Shown: piece after piece, positions 4,944-6,671 of the stretch
Layout: the number at the start of each line of letters is the position of its first letter
Position numbering within the stretch: position 1 is the first letter of the stretch
NCBI GenBank assembly: GCA_020058965.1
Contig: JAGVCY010000049.1
Span: forward strand, 1-6,671
Direction: 5' to 3'
Source: Candidatus Omnitrophota bacterium
GTDB lineage: Bacteria; Omnitrophota; Gorgyraeia; 2-02-FULL-51-18; JAGOUK01
Length of the DNA stretch: 6,671 nt
Program-made: the position numbers and the translations under genes
The notes under the pieces: model-generated
What the model saw: only the letters and a program-made list of their open reading frames with translations
What the model was told of the DNA's origin: nothing
The model's database searches: none

Positions 4944-6671
4944 ATGAACATCCAAGATAAAAAACCCCAATATTCCACCGAACCCAACGGCACCTTTGTC
5001 ATTGACCACTACAATGAGGCAAAGCCGTTCAGCGATTTCTTACCAGGTGTCGCGGGCCCTTTTGGAATTCCGCTTTGGGCGTTTTATGTCAACCGCGGGC
5101 AGGGTATCGCAAGCTTTGGAGTGTCCGATAAAGACCATGCGATTCTCCAATTTTATCCGGCGAACCGTTCCTATGAATTCACGGCGCTCCGCGGATTCCG
5201 CACCTTCATCAAATCGGTGCAGCGCAAAGAAACCGCTTTTTACGAGCCGTTCCAGAGCACGCTGTATCAGCAAAAATATGACACTCGCCAAAGCATGCGC
5301 GTTCAGTCACACGGATTTGGCATCGAAGAAACCAATCAATCACTCGGCTTGAGTATCAAAGTCAGTTATTTTGGAGTGCCGGGAGAGCCGTTCGCGGCGC
5401 TGGCGCGCAAGGTGGTGATTCAGAATAAGGCGGCGGTTCCGGCGGAGATCGAAATTGCCGATGGTCTTCCGGCGGTGGTGCCGTTCGGGCTCAAGGAATT
5501 TTTTCTTAAGGACATGAGCCGCACGGTCGAGGCGTGGATCAAGTGCGAGCTTTTTGAGGGCAAGGATCCGGTGGCCCACTTCAAGCTCAAGGCCGACCCT
5601 GAAGACCGGCCCGAGTATCAGTCGGTGGACGGCACGCATTTTTACACATCCTTCGGCGAAAGTTCCAACCCCAAACAGCGCGGCAAAATACTTCAACCCG
5701 TGATCGCGGTCGATCCGGGCGTGATCTTCGGCACGCGGCTGGACTTCACCGAGCCGCAGGAATTTTTGAACCGCACGCCGTTCGCGCCGGAGCCGCAAGT
5801 ATTGGAAAATAAGACGCCCTGCGCCTTCAGCTTGTACCGCGCGACGCTGGAGCCCGAAGAGACGGTGACGATTTATTCCTTGATCGGAGAGGCCGCCGAG
5901 GGAACCGCGTTTTCAAAGAGCTTGAGCCGGCTCCGTGATCCAAAATATTTTGCGGCCAAGGAGCGCGAGGCGCGCGAGGTCATTCAGCGGCTGCAGGATT
6001 CCATCACGACGGTGAGTTCGTCCGGCCGTTTTGACGAATATTGCAAACAGACTTTTTTGGACAATGTGCTGCGCGGGGGATTTCCGCATCGGATGACCGG
6101 TCCGCACGGGGACTTCGTGTTTCATATATATTCGCGCAAGCACGGCGATCTGGAGCGGGATTACAACCGGTTTGTCGTTCAGCCGACCTATTTCTCGCAA
6201 GGGGAAGGCAACTTCCGTGATGTGAATCAGAACCGCCGCAATGATGTGTGGTTCGAGCCCAAGGTGAAGGACCTCAATGTCCGGACTTTTTTTAATCTGA
6301 TCCAGGCGGACGGGTTCAACCCGCTCGTGGTTGAACAGCTGGTGCTGGCGCTGGACTCGACCCGTAATTTTAGGAAGATAGCGGGGAAGGTCTTATCGGC
6401 GGCGGATTTGGCCGAGCTCGAAAAATTCCTTGCCGCGCCGCGAACTCCCGGCGAAATCGCAAAAAAACTCGAAAAACTTCCATCCGCAGCCAATCACCGC
6501 GACGCGGCGCTTTCGGCTATTTTTGCTTCGCTCAAGCGGATCGACACCGCGCGGCACGGCGAAGGTTTTTGGATCGATCACTGGACTTACAATCTGGATA
6601 TCCTCGAGAGTTATCTGGCTGTTTATCCTGAAGAGTTTGAGAGCGCGCTCTGGCGCGACGCCAGCTACACC
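4944..6671 (+). CDS. Cellobiose-phosphorylase-like (GH94-related) protein, 3'-truncated
   Basis: 576 codons are open from ATG 4944 to the window edge, with no stop. Residues 23-74 read YNEAKPFSDFLPGVAG, then GIPLWAFYVNRGQGIASFGV and ILQFYPAN. This is the N-terminal signature I recall from large (about 1100 aa) proteins annotated as cellobiose phosphorylase in Firmicutes and other bacteria. Residues about 15-330 look beta-rich, as in the N-terminal sandwich of GH94-type enzymes. Helices begin near 335 and lead to a conserved block at 420-434 (GEGNFRDVNQNRRND), which fits the start of an (alpha/alpha)6 catalytic barrel. Family members would cleave a beta-glucoside or oligosaccharide with phosphate to give a sugar 1-phosphate. 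Most of the barrel lies outside the window, so neither catalysis nor substrate (GH94, GH149 or GH161 type) can be settled. No signal peptide is seen, so it is probably cytoplasmic. It appears to have its own promoter. Confidence 0.85.
   Translation, partial: MNIQDKKPQYSTEPNGTFVIDHYNEAKPFSDFLPGVAGPFGIPLWAFYVNRGQGIASFGVSDKDHAILQFYPANRSYEFTALRGFRTFIKSVQRKETAFYEPFQSTLYQQKYDTRQSMRVQSHGFGIEETNQSLGLSIKVSYFGVPGEPFAALARKVVIQNKAAVPAEIEIADGLPAVVPFGLKEFFLKDMSRTVEAWIKCELFEGKDPVAHFKLKADPEDRPEYQSVDGTHFYTSFGESSNPKQRGKILQPVIAVDPGVIFGTRLDFTEPQEFLNRTPFAPEPQVLENKTPCAFSLYRATLEPEETVTIYSLIGEAAEGTAFSKSLSRLRDPKYFAAKEREAREVIQRLQDSITTVSSSGRFDEYCKQTFLDNVLRGGFPHRMTGPHGDFVFHIYSRKHGDLERDYNRFVVQPTYFSQGEGNFRDVNQNRRNDVWFEPKVKDLNVRTFFNLIQADGFNPLVVEQLVLALDSTRNFRKIAGKVLSAADLAELEKFLAAPRTPGEIAKKLEKLPSAANHRDAALSAIFASLKRIDTARHGEGFWIDHWTYNLDILESYLAVYPEEFESALWRDASYT

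Noticed and set aside
4996..5352. 118-codon + strand frame starting at 4996
   Set aside because: It is a shifted frame inside the phosphorylase-like gene. The frame from 4944 has the ribosome-binding site and the family motifs.
5340..5798. 152-codon antisense frame inside the phosphorylase-like gene
   Set aside because: It is Arg/His/Leu-rich, typical of the antisense of a GC-rich gene, and lies fully within a well-supported coding frame.

Overview
The window holds three genes, all on the + strand, and two of them run off its edges. Nothing in it is a ribosomal or housekeeping marker, so the organism can only be guessed. The best clue is a short beta module in the first gene (around 745-870: YQIQYTNNITNW, then SRFYRLLL). 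Modules of this kind are common in large secreted proteins of Verrucomicrobia, Lentisphaerae and Omnitrophota. The second gene has a C-terminal FVVID / NGL domain that I associate with membrane proteins of the same superphylum. I therefore lean to an uncultured bacterium of the Planctomycetes-Verrucomicrobia-Omnitrophota group, with low to moderate confidence. Coding DNA is mostly mid-to-high GC, and the one long intergenic gap is about 25% GC.

Region 1-3888 is the 3' part of a very large repeat protein (at least 1295 residues visible, start outside the window). Nearly all of it is a degenerate array of about 18 helix-loop-helix units built around the motif LFGxxGD. In the first 2.2 kb, long (about 70-72 aa) and short (about 59-63 aa) units alternate. 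Four long units carry a DxDxDG loop that looks like an EF-hand or dockerin-type calcium site. The middle third (about 2250-3600) looks different at first, with NLxDG motifs and little LFGxxGD. Its TxPAxV helices align with the TTPAxF helices of the first part, so I read the whole protein as one diverged family. One unit is interrupted by an AT-rich beta domain (about 679-876). It is probably a surface or extracellular scaffold, but no signal peptide or anchor is visible.

Region 3927-4724 encodes a 265-aa protein with an N-terminal membrane anchor, a coiled coil, a low-complexity linker and a C-terminal beta domain. It lies 38 nt behind the repeat protein and could be co-transcribed with it, although an extended -10 box sits just before its start.

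Region 4725-4943 is an AT-rich gap with a weak candidate terminator, a consensus TATAAT box and a good ribosome-binding site for the third gene.

Region 4944-6671 is the first 576 codons of a large protein resembling the cellobiose-phosphorylase-like (GH94-related) proteins of about 1100 residues. It is probably a cytoplasmic carbohydrate phosphorylase and a separate transcription unit. I see no RNA gene, CRISPR array, insertion sequence or attachment site. The most unusual element is the repeat protein.
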